Shown one piece after another: positions 47,989 to 57,746 of a stretch of 64,000 nucleotides of DNA. A program made the position numbers and the translations under genes. The DNA comes from Lysobacter luteus. Lineage in GTDB: Bacteria > Pseudomonadota > Gammaproteobacteria > Xanthomonadales > Xanthomonadaceae. Where the stretch lies: assembly GCF_907164845.1 (NCBI RefSeq), contig NZ_OU015430.1, forward strand, positions 62,001 to 126,000. Reading direction: 5' to 3'. The first letter of the stretch is position 1; each line of letters opens with the position of its first letter. The notes beneath the pieces were generated by a model. That model worked only from the letters and a program-made list of their open reading frames with translations. It was not told the origin of the DNA and made no database searches.

Positions 47989-48834
47989 ATGGACGGGATT
48001 CGCAAGGTGCGCGCCGGTGCGGGCGCGGAGTGGTTGATGGGCGGCATCGCCCTGTTGCGCAAGGCGCCGCTGCAGCTTGGGCTGCTCGGCCTGATCTGGG
48101 GCGGGCTGTCGGCGCTCGGTTCGCTCGGCGGCCAGGTGTGGCTGAGCCTGTTGCTGGCGCTGGCCGGTCCGGTGCTGTTCGGTGGCGTCGTCTACGCCGC
48201 GCGCGAGGTCGACCAGGGCCGCCCGGCTAATCCGGCGCACCTGGTCCAGGGCATGCGCGACGGCAAGCTGCTGCGCCTGCTGGCGATGCTGCTGCCGCAG
48301 ATCGCCGCGCTGGTGGTGATGGGCGTGCTGCTGGTGGCGATGATCGGCCCCGAGCAACTGCAGCACACCACCCAGGTGTTGGCGCAGCTGCAGACCAACC
48401 CGGACCCGGCCCTGGCCGAGACGCTGCCGACCGGCCGCCTGCTGCTGTGGATGCTGGCCGTGCTCGTGGTTGGCGTGATCTCCGGCTTCTTCACCTTCGT
48501 TGCGATTCCCGAGGTGATGTTCACCGACCGCGGTGCGTTCGCGGCGATGAAGCTGAGCCTGCGCACCTGCCTGCGCAATCTCGGCGCGCTGGTGGTGCTG
48601 GTGGTGCTGATGATGATCGCGGTGATCGCGCTGAGCCTGGTGCTGCAGCTGCTGGCGCTGGTGCTTGCCTTCGCGCTGGGTGCGCAGGCGGCGACGTTCG
48701 CCACCCAACTGCTGCTGATGGCGATGCTGTTGCCGGTGATGGGCGGCGCGGTCTACCTCGCCTGGCGGCAGACCGTCGGCGATGCGCCGTCGGCCGCGGT
48801 TCCGCCGGAACCGGCGCGCGGCATCGAGGCCTGA
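47989..48834 (+). CDS. multi-pass membrane protein (BPSS1780-like)
   Basis: 281 residues with five or six hydrophobic segments. The N-terminus IRKVRAGAGAEWLMGGIALLRKAPLQLGLLGLIWG and the later PEVMFTDRGAFAAMKLSLRTCLRNLGALVVLVV match the BPSS1780-type family as I recall it. A short tail PSAAVPPEPARGIEA ends the protein. GGGGATAGG precedes the ATG and TAACGT (47914-47919) may be its -10. The function is unknown. A related membrane protein follows 113 nt downstream. Confidence 0.75.
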   Translation: MDGIRKVRAGAGAEWLMGGIALLRKAPLQLGLLGLIWGGLSALGSLGGQVWLSLLLALAGPVLFGGVVYAAREVDQGRPANPAHLVQGMRDGKLLRLLAMLLPQIAALVVMGVLLVAMIGPEQLQHTTQVLAQLQTNPDPALAETLPTGRLLLWMLAVLVVGVISGFFTFVAIPEVMFTDRGAFAAMKLSLRTCLRNLGALVVLVVLMMIAVIALSLVLQLLALVLAFALGAQAATFATQLLLMAMLLPVMGGAVYLAWRQTVGDAPSAAVPPEPARGIEA

Positions 48835-48947
48835 CCGGCCGACAGGTTCGCCCCGGGGAAGGGGGCAACACCGTGCGCGCGTCGCACGGCTTGGATGCGC
48901 CGGCCGCTGGCCGGCGTTGGATGGATTGCCACAGATAGGGGAAGGGA

Positions 48948-49862
48948 ATGACAACACGTGCAATGGGACCGCTGGCCGCACTCGGCTGGCTCAAGAACGC
49001 GGTCAACCTGGGCCGCAACAATCCGAAGGCGGTGTTCGGCGGCGCCGCGCTGCTGCTGGTGACGGCGGTCGTGGCGACGCTGGCCGTCGGCCTGCTCTCG
49101 GGCTTGGTTGCGGCGTTTGCCGGCAGCGGCACGGGCGCGATGTTTGCTGCCATGTTGCTGGTACTGGTGCCGCTGATGGTCGTGATCGGCATGCTTACCG
49201 TTGGCTACCTGCGACTGGTCGACGCGGTCGAGAGCGGCCGACCGGCGCGCGCGCTCGACGTGTTCGGCGGCTTTGGCGACCTGCCAACCTCGCTGCGCGT
49301 GATCGGCCTGATGATCCTGATCGCGGTGCTGCAGAACCTGCTGATCTTTGGCGTGCTGTCGGTGTTCGCCGCCGGCGTGCTGGAGTGGTACATGCAGACG
49401 ATGCAGGCGTCGATGACCGGCGACGTTACCGCTGCAATGGCACAGATGCCCGCGGGCCTCGGTACGGCCTACCTCGCGATGATGGTGGTCGGGATGGTGT
49501 TCTTCGGCGTGCAGGCGGTGGCGCTCGGCCAGGTGGCGCTGCGCGGTCGCGGCCTGTTCGCCGGGCTCGGCGACGGCTTCGCCGGCGCGTTCAAGAACCT
49601 GCTGCCGCTGCTGGTGCTGACGCTGGGTTACATCGTGGGCCTGGTCCTGCTGGGCATCCTCGCGGTTCTGCTGGTGATGCTGGTGGGCGTGCTGATGAAG
49701 GCGGTCGGCGCGTGGCTGGGCTTCGTCATCGCGGTGCCGCTGTACCTGGCTTTCGTGCTCGCCCTGATCGTGGTCGGCTTCGGCGCGATGTACCACCTGT
49801 GGCGCGACGTCTGCAGTGGCCGCGAGACCCCCGCGATGCCGGCGGACGCCTTGACGGCCTGA
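48948..49862 (+). CDS. multi-pass membrane protein, related to its neighbour
   Basis: 304 residues, mostly hydrophobic, with about six membrane segments and three polar loops (VESGRPARALDVFGGFGDLPTS, YMQTMQASMTGDVTAAMAQMP, LRGRGLFAGLGDGFAGAFKN). The order of a basic start, helix pairs and a loop with F(A/G)-G-F-K resembles the preceding protein, suggesting an old duplication. GGGGAAGGGA precedes ATG 48948. The C-terminus reads YHLWRDVCSGRETPAMPADALTA. Function unknown. Confidence 0.72.
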   Translation: MTTRAMGPLAALGWLKNAVNLGRNNPKAVFGGAALLLVTAVVATLAVGLLSGLVAAFAGSGTGAMFAAMLLVLVPLMVVIGMLTVGYLRLVDAVESGRPARALDVFGGFGDLPTSLRVIGLMILIAVLQNLLIFGVLSVFAAGVLEWYMQTMQASMTGDVTAAMAQMPAGLGTAYLAMMVVGMVFFGVQAVALGQVALRGRGLFAGLGDGFAGAFKNLLPLLVLTLGYIVGLVLLGILAVLLVMLVGVLMKAVGAWLGFVIAVPLYLAFVLALIVVGFGAMYHLWRDVCSGRETPAMPADALTA

Positions 49863-49884
49863 TCGTTCGCAGGTGCGTGTCCAG

Positions 49885-49916
49885 CGCGGGGCGGCCATGG
49901 CCGCCCCGCGTTGTTT
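49885..49916 (+). terminator. terminator made of a 26-nt perfect palindrome
   Basis: Bases 49885-49910 are a perfect palindrome centred on CCATGG, followed by TTGTTT. It lies between the membrane protein gene and the convergent RDD gene and could stop both transcripts, better on the plus strand. Confidence 0.7.
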
Positions 49917-49926
49917 CCGGAATCCG

Positions 49927-50634
49927 TCAGTAGAGCGCGGCGAGCAACCCCGCCTCCATCAAAGCGGCGGCACGCTGGACCAGCCATGCGGTCACGGCCA
50001 CGCCTGCCACCACGACCAGTGTCAGCCAGGCACGCGCCCAGCCCGGCAACCGCGCCTCGGGGCCGGCGTCGTCGACCACCCGGGTCGCGCTGATGCGGTC
50101 GTGCAGGGCCAGGTGCCGCGGACCCGCCGCCGCCATCACGTGACCGAGGTTGAGCGTGGCCCACGACGCCGTGCCCGCCAGGTGGCGCCAGGCCGAGCGC
50201 GCCAATGACGGCGTCGCGCCGTCCCGGGACGTCACGCGCAGGCCGAGCAACCGCTTGCCGGGACTGCCCTGCCAGCGCGACCGCTCTCCCGCCACGTGCC
50301 ACGCGGCGCCCACCAACCCGAAGGCGAACGAAGCCGGCAACAGCCACCGCCAGGTCGCGAGCTGGAGCGTCGCCGTGGCGTCGGTGATCCGCGGGTCGTG
50401 CATCAACGCAATCGCAAGTCCGTGCAACGGCGTGCCGTCGACGATCGCGCGTGCGGCCAGCTCGCCCGCCAGCCGCAGCAGGGCTTCGGTTGCTTCACAG
50501 AACGGGACGCTTGCCGGTTGCAGCCACCGCCACGCGAGCAGCATCGCCACCGGTGCGATGCACGCCGCGTCGATCGACCAAGCCGCGGCCCGGTGCCAAA
50601 AGCCGGCGGGCGCCGCCGTTGCCGCCCGGCCCAT
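49927..50634 (-). CDS. RDD-family membrane protein
   Basis: 235 residues. GFWHRAAAWSIDAACIAPVAML at the N-terminus and GSPGKRLLGLRVTSRDGATPS in the middle are the two RDD hallmarks (Arg in the first helix, KRLLGL after the second). Four or five hydrophobic segments are present. Members may move ions or small solutes, but the role here is unknown. It starts 2 nt after the tatC stop, so it is transcribed with the tat genes. Confidence 0.85.
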   Translation of the reverse strand: MGRAATAAPAGFWHRAAAWSIDAACIAPVAMLLAWRWLQPASVPFCEATEALLRLAGELAARAIVDGTPLHGLAIALMHDPRITDATATLQLATWRWLLPASFAFGLVGAAWHVAGERSRWQGSPGKRLLGLRVTSRDGATPSLARSAWRHLAGTASWATLNLGHVMAAAGPRHLALHDRISATRVVDDAGPEARLPGWARAWLTLVVVAGVAVTAWLVQRAAALMEAGLLAALY

Positions 50635-50636
50635 GC

Positions 50637-51422
50637 TCAGGACGTGGGCGCCGACCCGCGCGGGGCGAGCCAGCGCGATGCGACGATCCCCAGTTCGTAC
50701 AGCAGGCACATCGGAATCGCGAGCATCAGTTGCGAGATCACGTCGGGCGGGGTGATGACCGCCGCGACGATGAAGATGCCCACCACCGCGTAGCCGCGCG
50801 ACTCGCGCAACTGGGCCGGCGTCACCCAGCCCAGCAGGGTCGCGATGACGAGCGCCACCGGCAGCTCGAAACTGGCGCCGAAGGCGAGGAACAGCACCAG
50901 CACGAAGTCCAGGTAGGCGTTGATGTCGGTCATCATCGCGACGCCGTCGGGCGCGACCTTGACCAGGAACCCGAACACCGCCGGCAGCACCAGGAAGTAC
51001 GCGAACGCACAGCCGGCGTAGAACAGCGCCACCGACGAGGCCAACAGCGGCATCGCCAGGCGCTTTTCGCGCTGGTACAGGCCCGGCGCCACGAAGGCCC
51101 ACGCCTGGTACAGCAGCCAGGGCGTGGTCAGCATCAGCGCGGTGAAGAACGCCAGCTTGACCGGGGCGAAGAACGGGCTGGCCACTTCGACCGCGATCAG
51201 TTGGCCACCGGCCGGCAGCTTGGCCAGCAACGGCTGGGCCAGCCAGGCGTAGAGGTCGTTGCCGAATGGCAGCAGCACCAGCGTCACCAGCACCAGTCCG
51301 GCCACTGCACGCAGCAGGCGCGCACGCAGCTCAAGCAGATGGTCGAGCAGGCGGGGCCCGGCGCTGGCGTCGGACCCGTTGTCGATGTCCGGCGCCGCGT
51401 CGCGGTGGCCGTGGTCCGTCAT
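50637..51422 (-). CDS. tatC: twin-arginine translocase subunit TatC
   Basis: 261 residues with six membrane helices. LLDHLLELRARLLRAVAGLVLV at about 25-46 holds the conserved Glu and Arg that help bind the twin-arginine signal, and APGLYQREKRLAMPLLASSVALFYAG and LRESRGYAVVGIFIVAAVITPPDVISQ are typical. TatC binds the signal peptides of folded proteins and recruits TatA and TatB. It overlaps tatB by 4 nt. Confidence 0.97.
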   Translation of the reverse strand: MTDHGHRDAAPDIDNGSDASAGPRLLDHLLELRARLLRAVAGLVLVTLVLLPFGNDLYAWLAQPLLAKLPAGGQLIAVEVASPFFAPVKLAFFTALMLTTPWLLYQAWAFVAPGLYQREKRLAMPLLASSVALFYAGCAFAYFLVLPAVFGFLVKVAPDGVAMMTDINAYLDFVLVLFLAFGASFELPVALVIATLLGWVTPAQLRESRGYAVVGIFIVAAVITPPDVISQLMLAIPMCLLYELGIVASRWLAPRGSAPTS

Positions 51423-51982
51423 CGCCCGTCGACCCGCACGCGCGGTGGCGCATCGGAGGCACCGTCCACGTGCTGGCCGGGCGGCGGGTCGCCGGGATGG
51501 CCGGGGTCGGTTTCGGGAGCGGGGTCGGGATCGCGGCGTTCCGGCGGCGGCGAGCCGGGTTCACGGCGTTCGGGCGCATCCGGGTCCGGGTCGCCCTGTG
51601 GCGCATCGCCCGGTTGCGGGTCGCGCCGCACCGGCTCGGACGGGCCGGGTTCGGCCGGTCCGGGCGGCGTCCGTTCGGGTGGCGTCGGTTCGGAATGCGC
51701 GGCCGCGGCATCAGGCGCGAAGCTGCGCTGCAGGGCCTGGCCACCTTGGTGAAGTTGCGCACGCGCGGCGCGCAGTTCGGCTTCGGTGGCGCGCAGACTG
51801 CGACGCAACTCCTCGTCGGCCAGCTCCGTCTCGAGTTCGGACTTCACCGAGTACCACTGGGCCTTCGCGCGCCGGACCCACAACCCGGCGAACCGCGCCG
51901 CGCGCGGCAGGCGCTCGGGCCCCAGCACGATCAGCGCCACGACCGCGACCAGGAACAGCTCGGAAAAGCCGATGTCGAACAT
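51419..51982 (-). CDS. tatB: Sec-independent translocase protein TatB
   Basis: 187 residues. MFDIGFSELFLVAVVALIVLGPERLPRAARFAGLWVRR is the membrane helix and hinge, then an amphipathic helix to about 75. From about 90 to the end the chain is Pro/Glu/Asp/Arg-rich with repeats such as ERREPGSPPPERRDPDP; this tail is long and probably disordered. TatB works with TatC as the receptor for Tat substrates. Confidence 0.93.
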   Translation of the reverse strand: MFDIGFSELFLVAVVALIVLGPERLPRAARFAGLWVRRAKAQWYSVKSELETELADEELRRSLRATEAELRAARAQLHQGGQALQRSFAPDAAAAHSEPTPPERTPPGPAEPGPSEPVRRDPQPGDAPQGDPDPDAPERREPGSPPPERRDPDPAPETDPGHPGDPPPGQHVDGASDAPPRVRVDGR

Positions 51983-52000
51983 GACGGCAGACGCGCGCCG

Positions 52001-52255
52001 TTACGGGCGACGGATCTGGTCGTCGTCGCGCGCGGCATCGCGGTCGCTGGTGGCTGGCTCGTCGCGGCGGCGCTGGTCGGGCACGCGCTCGTCGGACAGG
52101 CGTGCGGCCGGCTTGTCATCGTCGGCGACGCCCTGCTTGAAGCCCTTGACCGCTTCGCCCAGGTCCTTGCCGACGTTCTTCAGGCGCTTGGTGCCGAACA
52201 CCAGCACCACGATCACCAGCACGACCAACCAGTGCCAGATGCTGAAACTGCCCAT
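52001..52255 (-). CDS. tatA: Sec-independent translocase protein TatA
   Basis: 84 residues. [40 protein letters not shown] is the complete TatA helix, FGTKRL hinge and amphipathic helix; an acidic and basic tail follows. TatA multimers form the Tat pore. It is the first gene of the tatA-tatB-tatC-RDD operon, 18 nt before tatB, and 71 nt after the SYLF gene on the same strand. Confidence 0.96.
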   Translation of the reverse strand: MGSFSIWHWLVVLVIVVLVFGTKRLKNVGKDLGEAVKGFKQGVADDDKPAARLSDERVPDQRRRDEPATSDRDAARDDDQIRRP

Positions 52256-52326
52256 CGCAATGATGCTCGCCGGGAAGAGGGATGCGGAGGATACCGCAAG
52301 CCCCGTGACCGCCGTGCCCGCGGGCC

Positions 52327-53205
52327 TTACGGCACGGGCGGCAGCGGCTCGGTGCGGACCGGATCGTAGGGGCTGTCGACCGGCTCGAACGGCTGCGGCT
52401 GCGGCTGCGTGGTCGGCGCCGGCGCCGGCTGGGCGGGGTAGGGATGGGCGGACGGATAGGCCTGCGACGGCGCGGTGGTCGCGGCCGGGGCGGGCGCGGG
52501 CAGCGTCCCGCGCGCGGCGCGGGCGGCCGCGGTCGCTTCCTCCAGCTGGTCGCGGAAGGTGACCACCGGGTCGGACGGCCGCTGCGGCGCACGGTCCTCG
52601 AAGATCATCCGCGGGGTGGTGCCCGCACCGTAGGCCGCCTGGTTGGCGTCGTCGTCGATGCTCAGCACCGCGCCGTCGAGGGCGACGCCGGCGAACAGCC
52701 CGCGCGCACGCGACCACGACCAGATCTCGGCCTTCAGGCGGCCATCGGTGGCCAGCCCCGTGGTCCGGCCGACCGGACCGGCGGCGATGCTGGCATCGGC
52801 GCCGAGGGTGATCTTGCCGTTGACGATCGACTCCAGCCCGCGCTGGCTGGTGAACACCAGCACCACGTCCGACGACTGCACGCCGGCCTGGAAGCCGATG
52901 CTGCCGCCGGTGAGCTTGACGAAGGCCGGGTTGGACCAGGTGCCGTCGGGGTTCTTGACCGAGACCAGGCCATGGCCGCGACGGCCGCCGATCACCAGCC
53001 CGATCTTCAGCGTGTCGGGCACGACCACGATCGCCCGGGCCTCGTCGAACAGCACGTCGGGAATGCCCGATTCGGGGATCGCCTGGATCTCCTCGAGCAC
53101 GCGCACGGCGTTGCGGGCGCGCTCGTCCTCGGTGACGCCGGCGGTGGCTGGCAGCGCCAGTCCGATGGCAAGCAGGAAGACGGCGAGGCGCGGCAGGATC
53201 GACAT
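52327..53205 (-). CDS. SYLF (Ysc84-like) domain protein, exported
   Basis: 292 residues with a signal peptide ([20 protein letters not shown]). The SYLF domain covers about 35-205: [55 protein letters not shown] and [17 protein letters not shown] domains bind phospholipids in eukaryotes; the bacterial exported forms have an unknown role at the envelope. The tail (about 220-292) is Pro/Ala/Gln-rich. ATG 53205 was chosen as the start of the signal peptide. It diverges from hemH. Confidence 0.9.
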   Translation of the reverse strand: MSILPRLAVFLLAIGLALPATAGVTEDERARNAVRVLEEIQAIPESGIPDVLFDEARAIVVVPDTLKIGLVIGGRRGHGLVSVKNPDGTWSNPAFVKLTGGSIGFQAGVQSSDVVLVFTSQRGLESIVNGKITLGADASIAAGPVGRTTGLATDGRLKAEIWSWSRARGLFAGVALDGAVLSIDDDANQAAYGAGTTPRMIFEDRAPQRPSDPVVTFRDQLEEATAAARAARGTLPAPAPAATTAPSQAYPSAHPYPAQPAPAPTTQPQPQPFEPVDSPYDPVRTEPLPPVP

Positions 53206-53364
53206 GGAAGCACTCCGTGGCGGAACAGGACCCGAGCGGGGTAGGCAGTGGTGCGTGGCGGCGGTTCGGACCGCGGGCCGCACGCGAAGTTCAGGCTAGT
53301 GACGCGGCGATGAATCGCGCGGGAACCATCGCCGCGTGTTGCCCGGCGCGGGCGCTGTCATCCT

Positions 53365-54339
53365 ATGCCGATGACCCAGGCCCGCCAATCCGCCGCCACC
53401 GCCGTCGTGGTCGTCAACCTCGGCACCCCCGAGGCACCGACCGCCCCCGCAGTGCGCCGCTACCTCGCCGAGTTCCTGTCCGACCGCCGCGTGGTCTCGC
53501 TGCCGCCGTTGCTGTGGCAACCGTTGCTGCGCGGCGTGATCCTGCCACTGCGTGCACCCAAGGTCGCGCCCAAGTACGCCAGCGTCTGGCTCGACGGGGG
53601 GTCGCCGCTGGCGGTGTACACCAGGCAGCTCGCGGCGGCGATGCAACAGGAGTTGCCGGACCTGCAGGTGCTGGACGCGATGCGCTACGGCGAACCCTCG
53701 CTTGCGCGGCTGCTGCAGCGCCTGCGGGACGAGGGCCTGCAACGCGTACTCGTGCTGCCGCTGTACCCGCAGTACTCGACAACCACCACGGCCTCGGTAG
53801 GCGACGTGGTCGCCCGCGCGGACGGGTTGGCCCTGCGGATGGTTGACGAGTACCACCTCGACGACGGCTGGGTCGCCGCGGTCGCGCAGTCGGTGCGCGA
53901 CCACCGTGCGGCCAACGGCGCCGGCGAACACCTGCTGTTCTCGTTCCACGGACTGCCGCAGCGCGTGGCCGACGCCGGCGACCCCTATCCGCGGCAGTGC
54001 GAGGCGAGTGCCCGCGCGATCGCCGCGGCACTGGGCCTGCCCGATGATGCGTGGACGCTGGCGTACCAGTCGCGCTTCGGTCGCGAACGCTGGCTGGAGC
54101 CGGCCACCGACACGACCCTCGAAGCGCTGGCGGCACGCGGGATCCGAACCGTTGACGTGATCGCGCCGGGCTTTGCCGCGGACTGCCTGGAAACGCTCGA
54201 GGAAGTCTCGATCATGCTGGCGGAGCAGTTCGCCGAGCGCGGCGGGACGCTGCGCTACATCCCCTGCCTCAACGACAGCCCGGCACACGCCCGCGCGCTG
54301 GCCGCCGTCGCACGCCGCGCGCTGGATCAATGGGCGTGA
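53365..54339 (+). CDS. hemH: ferrochelatase
   Basis: 324 residues. [31 protein letters not shown] at the N-terminus, [15 protein letters not shown] in the middle, and the catalytic His195 in [11 protein letters not shown] with a Glu near 276 in [10 protein letters not shown] are all present. It inserts ferrous iron into protoporphyrin IX, the last step of protohaem synthesis. Two in-frame ATGs (53365, 53371) are possible starts. The downstream hydrolase overlaps it by 10 nt. Confidence 0.96.
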   Translation: MPMTQARQSAATAVVVVNLGTPEAPTAPAVRRYLAEFLSDRRVVSLPPLLWQPLLRGVILPLRAPKVAPKYASVWLDGGSPLAVYTRQLAAAMQQELPDLQVLDAMRYGEPSLARLLQRLRDEGLQRVLVLPLYPQYSTTTTASVGDVVARADGLALRMVDEYHLDDGWVAAVAQSVRDHRAANGAGEHLLFSFHGLPQRVADAGDPYPRQCEASARAIAAALGLPDDAWTLAYQSRFGRERWLEPATDTTLEALAARGIRTVDVIAPGFAADCLETLEEVSIMLAEQFAERGGTLRYIPCLNDSPAHARALAAVARRALDQWA

Positions 54340-55208
54340 GCGCGCTGCGCGAGTTCGTCGTCGACACCGACTTCGGACGCCTCGCCGGCCTGCGCGGTGG
54401 GCCGGCGGGCGCGCCGCGGGTGCTCGCGCTGCACGGCTGGCTCGACAACGCGGCCAGCTTCGTGCCGCTGCAGCCGCACCTGCCGGGAATCGAGCTGGTC
54501 GCCCCCGACCTGCCCGGCCATGGCGCCAGCGCGCACCTGCCGGCCGCGGCCGAGTACACCGTGGTCAACGCCGCGCGCGCGATGTTCGCCGTGGCCGACG
54601 CGCTCGGGTGGGACCGCTTCGCCCTGCTCGGGCATTCGCTCGGTGCGGCGGTCGCGAGCGTGATGGCCGCCGCCGCGCCGGAACGGATCGAACGGCTGGT
54701 CGCGATCGAGGCACTCGGCGCGCTGGCCGAGGACATCGACCGCAGCGCCCTGCGGCTGCACCGCGCCTTCAGCGAGCCGCGCGCGACGCGCCGGTCGTTG
54801 CGGGTGTTTCCCGACATCGCCACCGCGGTGGAGACACGCGTGGCCAGTGGCGGGATCGAGGTGGCGGCCGCGCGCCTGCTGGTGGAGCGCGGCGTCGCCC
54901 CGGCGCGCTTCGACGAGTCCCAGGGTGGCTACACCTGGCGCAGCGACCCGCGCCTGACCCGGCCGACCGCGATCCGCATGAGCGAGGACCAGGTCCGCGA
55001 CCTGCTCACCGCGATCGAGTGCCCGACCCGCGTGGTCTATGCCAACCCGGCCCAGCCGTATTTCCCCGAAGCACTGCGGCGCGCGCGCTTTGCCTGCCTG
55101 CGCCACGGCGAGCTGGTCGTGCTTGACGGCGGACACCACCTGCACATGGAACAGCCCGAAGCGGTCGCCGCGGCGATCGGCGGGCACTTCGCCGGGCCGC
55201 GGCATTGA
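54330..55208 (+). CDS. alpha/beta fold hydrolase
   Basis: 292 residues. [17 protein letters not shown] gives the oxyanion region, GHSLGAAV the nucleophile (Ser103), and [14 protein letters not shown] near the C-terminus the His. The [10 protein letters not shown] start and the [10 protein letters not shown] segment resemble serine hydrolase-like proteins (SERHL group). The substrate is unknown. It is translationally coupled to hemH through a 10-nt overlap. Confidence 0.87.
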   Translation: MGVSALREFVVDTDFGRLAGLRGGPAGAPRVLALHGWLDNAASFVPLQPHLPGIELVAPDLPGHGASAHLPAAAEYTVVNAARAMFAVADALGWDRFALLGHSLGAAVASVMAAAAPERIERLVAIEALGALAEDIDRSALRLHRAFSEPRATRRSLRVFPDIATAVETRVASGGIEVAAARLLVERGVAPARFDESQGGYTWRSDPRLTRPTAIRMSEDQVRDLLTAIECPTRVVYANPAQPYFPEALRRARFACLRHGELVVLDGGHHLHMEQPEAVAAAIGGHFAGPRH

Positions 55209-55223
55209 GCATGCGCGGTACCG

Positions 55224-55754
55224 CTAGGGAGCTTCGCGCAGCTGCACGCTGATCATCGAAGCGTCGCCCTCCCGCCCGAACGACAGCGCCGCGTGGCGTT
55301 CGTCCTTTTCCCAGGCCAGCATCGCGCCGTTTTCGTGCTCCATCGCCATGACCTGCTTCCAGCCCTGCGCGGCCATCCGCTCACCGGCATCTCGGCGGAG
55401 CGCGTCGACCGGGGTGTCGCTGCTCATGCCGATCATCCACATGCCGTCTGCGTCGACCACGCTGCGCACCCGGTAGTCCGCGGGGCGCCATACGTCGTCG
55501 GGGAAGCCGGCCGGCAGGTCGAGGTCGTCGCCGTGGCTGACGGTCGCCGTGCTGCCGTCCTCGCCGGTGAAGGTCATCCGGTCGCCGTCGCGCTCGACCT
55601 CCATCTTGCCGTCGCTGGCGGCGCGGACCGCGGCTTCGGTGGCGGCGTCTTCCATCGACTTGCCGCAACCGGCCAGCGTCGCCAGCACGGTGGCGGCCAG
55701 CGCAACGGCGATCAGCGGACGCAGGACAGGGATGGGGTTGGCAGTGGTGGACAT
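55224..55754 (-). CDS. hypothetical lipoprotein (176 aa)
   Basis: A lipoprotein signal with lipobox LAGC (Cys30) starts at ATG 55754; the upstream in-frame start would spoil it. The mature part begins GKSMEDAATEAAVRAASDGKMEVERDGDRMTFTGEDGSTATV, a short amphipathic helix then beta strands, and ends with MISVQLREAP. Two lobes with similar hydrophobic spacing suggest a compact fold. No family recognised. It converges with the hydrolase gene, 15 nt away. Confidence 0.75.
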   Translation of the reverse strand: MSTTANPIPVLRPLIAVALAATVLATLAGCGKSMEDAATEAAVRAASDGKMEVERDGDRMTFTGEDGSTATVSHGDDLDLPAGFPDDVWRPADYRVRSVVDADGMWMIGMSSDTPVDALRRDAGERMAAQGWKQVMAMEHENGAMLAWEKDERHAALSFGREGDASMISVQLREAP

Positions 55755-55868
55755 CGCGGGCCTGGAGGTGTCGCCGGCACGGACCGGCATTGCAGCCAAC
55801 GCGAACGCGCGGCCGCCGGGGACACCTGTAGCCCAGGACGCGGGTCAGGAGATGTGTCTGCGCATGCG

Positions 55869-56681
55869 TCAGGACGCGGGTGACGATGCCAGCAGCGCGC
55901 GCAGGCCGGCTTTCAGCCGGGTGCCTTCCGCCCGGAAGTACGTGCGCTCGTCGCGCCAGGCCGGGAAACGCGCCTCGACCGCGGCCCAGAACGCCGGCGA
56001 GTGGTCGTGGTGCAGCAGGTGGCACAGCTCGTGGACCAGCACGTACTCGAATGCCGACGGGCGTGCGAGCACCAGCGCCAGGTCCAGCGCGACCGTTCCG
56101 TCGGGCGCGAGCGACCCCCATTGCGAACGCATCGGCTTGAACCGGAACCGGCGTGGCGCGCGTGGCCGGCCGTCGACCTGCAGCCGGTCGAGGTAGCGCG
56201 GCAGCCAGTGGCCGACGTCGGCGCGTGCCTGCGCCTCGTAGAAGTCATGGAGCGCGCGGGCCAGTGCCGGTGCGCCGGCCCGCGCGGAGACGGTGAACCG
56301 CCAGCCCGCGCCATCGCCTGCAGGTTGCACGCCGGTGTAGCGCCCGGCCACCCATGTCAGCGGCTGGTCCTGGCCACGCAACGGCAGCGCGGACGTTTCG
56401 AACGGCTGCAGCCGCGGCAGGTCGACCGGCACGTGGCGGTCGAGCTGGGAAGCGAGCCAGTCGCGGTGCGCGATCGCGAAGCGCTCGGCGGTCGCCGCGC
56501 TGGCCCGAACGGGCAGGGTCAGCCGCGCGCCCCGGTCGTCGACCGTCAGCTTGATCCGCCGCGCGCGTGGGTCGCGCACGCGCTCAACCTCGATCGTCCG
56601 GCCGTCGTCCAGCGCCAGCGTGAACGCGTCGCGCTCGATCGTGCGCGGCTTGGCGGCCAGCAGGCGGAACGGGTTGGGCAT
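55869..56681 (-). CDS. YgjP-like (DUF45) metallopeptidase
   Basis: 270 residues. The zinc site is HELCH (about 217-221) followed by HHDHSPAFW, whose His near 227 is the usual third ligand. Before it, RFRFKPMRSQWGSLAPDGTVALDLALVLAR matches the DUF45 pattern (KMKTRWGSC-like, then the strand before the helix). No signal peptide, so it should be cytoplasmic. The substrate is unknown. ATG 56681 is preferred over an upstream start that adds 16 residues unlike the family. Confidence 0.87.
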   Translation of the reverse strand: MPNPFRLLAAKPRTIERDAFTLALDDGRTIEVERVRDPRARRIKLTVDDRGARLTLPVRASAATAERFAIAHRDWLASQLDRHVPVDLPRLQPFETSALPLRGQDQPLTWVAGRYTGVQPAGDGAGWRFTVSARAGAPALARALHDFYEAQARADVGHWLPRYLDRLQVDGRPRAPRRFRFKPMRSQWGSLAPDGTVALDLALVLARPSAFEYVLVHELCHLLHHDHSPAFWAAVEARFPAWRDERTYFRAEGTRLKAGLRALLASSPAS

Positions 56682-56757
56682 GGGGGGATGGTGGACGAAC
56701 CGCTGGGTCCTGTCCCGCAGGATCGGCACGCCGACCCGCGGACGGATGCCGGCCGGG

Positions 56758-57660
56758 CTAGTCCGCCTTGCTCAGCTTCATCGCCGATTCCAGCACGGCG
56801 AACAGCCGCTTGACCTCGGCGCTCATCAGCGCGAAACGCGCATCCAGCTCGGCGCGCGCGTCATCGGCGTTGTTGTTGTCGAGCTCGTCGACCGCGCCGT
56901 CGAGCAGCTTGAACTTGCGCACCACCAGGTCGTCGCCGAGCACGAACGAGACATGGTCGTCCAGGCTCAGCGCCAGCCGGGTGACCTGCTTGCCGGTTTC
57001 CAGGTGGCGGGCGATCTCGTCGCTGTGCAGGTCCATGCGCTGCACCTTGACCACCGCGCCCTGGTCGACCGGGTCGCGCAGCTCGCATTCGTCGCCGATC
57101 GACAGCCCGTCGGGCAGCGGCTCGCCGGCGACCCAGCCGGTCAGGATCGAGCGCGGCGCGATCTCGGCGTTGAGTGGCAGCGCCGGGAAGCTGCCGAGCG
57201 CGCGCCGCACCTCGCTGCAAACGTTCTCGGCCGACTTGCGGCTGGAACTATCGATCGCGATGACGCCGTGGCCGGTGTCGAGCAGGGCATCGGTGCGGCT
57301 GGGCTTGATGAACGCGCGCGGCATCAGGTCGGTGATCAACTCGTCCTTGAGCCGCTTGCGGGTGCGTCCGCCCGGGCGGCGGCCTTCCTTCTGCTCGATC
57401 TCGTCGAGCTTGCGGGCAAGCATTTCGTTGACCACCGCGCCCGGCAGCAGCCGGTCCTCGCCGCCGATGGTGATCCAGATGGCATCGCCCTGGCGCCCGG
57501 CCAGGACCTCCGCGTCACGCCCGTACGGCGACACGAAGCCGCGGCTGGACAGCTCAAGCGGACCGACCGGCTTGAGCTGGCACTGGTCCAGGCCGGCGTC
57601 GAGATCGTCGAGCTTGGTGGTGGAGGGAAAGCGGAAGAAGGTCAGGTTGCGGAAGAACAT
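56758..57660 (-). CDS. rdgC: recombination-associated protein RdgC
   Basis: 300 residues, the family length. MFFRNLTFFRF at the start, SRGFVSPYGRDAEVL, LLPGAVVNEML, KEGRRPGGRTRKRLKDELITDLMPRAF and the late LDDHVSFVLGDDLVVRKFKLLD are conserved. RdgC forms a ring around DNA and limits RecA filament formation. It lies between ttcA and the YgjP-like gene on the same strand with gaps of about 80 nt. Confidence 0.96.
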   Translation of the reverse strand: MFFRNLTFFRFPSTTKLDDLDAGLDQCQLKPVGPLELSSRGFVSPYGRDAEVLAGRQGDAIWITIGGEDRLLPGAVVNEMLARKLDEIEQKEGRRPGGRTRKRLKDELITDLMPRAFIKPSRTDALLDTGHGVIAIDSSSRKSAENVCSEVRRALGSFPALPLNAEIAPRSILTGWVAGEPLPDGLSIGDECELRDPVDQGAVVKVQRMDLHSDEIARHLETGKQVTRLALSLDDHVSFVLGDDLVVRKFKLLDGAVDELDNNNADDARAELDARFALMSAEVKRLFAVLESAMKLSKAD

Positions 57661-57746
57661 GCGGAATCCAGTTGGAGGTGCGTCCGGAGGCGCGCCGCAC
57701 GCGCCGCGCCACGGGGTGGGCGCGGAGGCGGGGCGGGCGGCAGGGG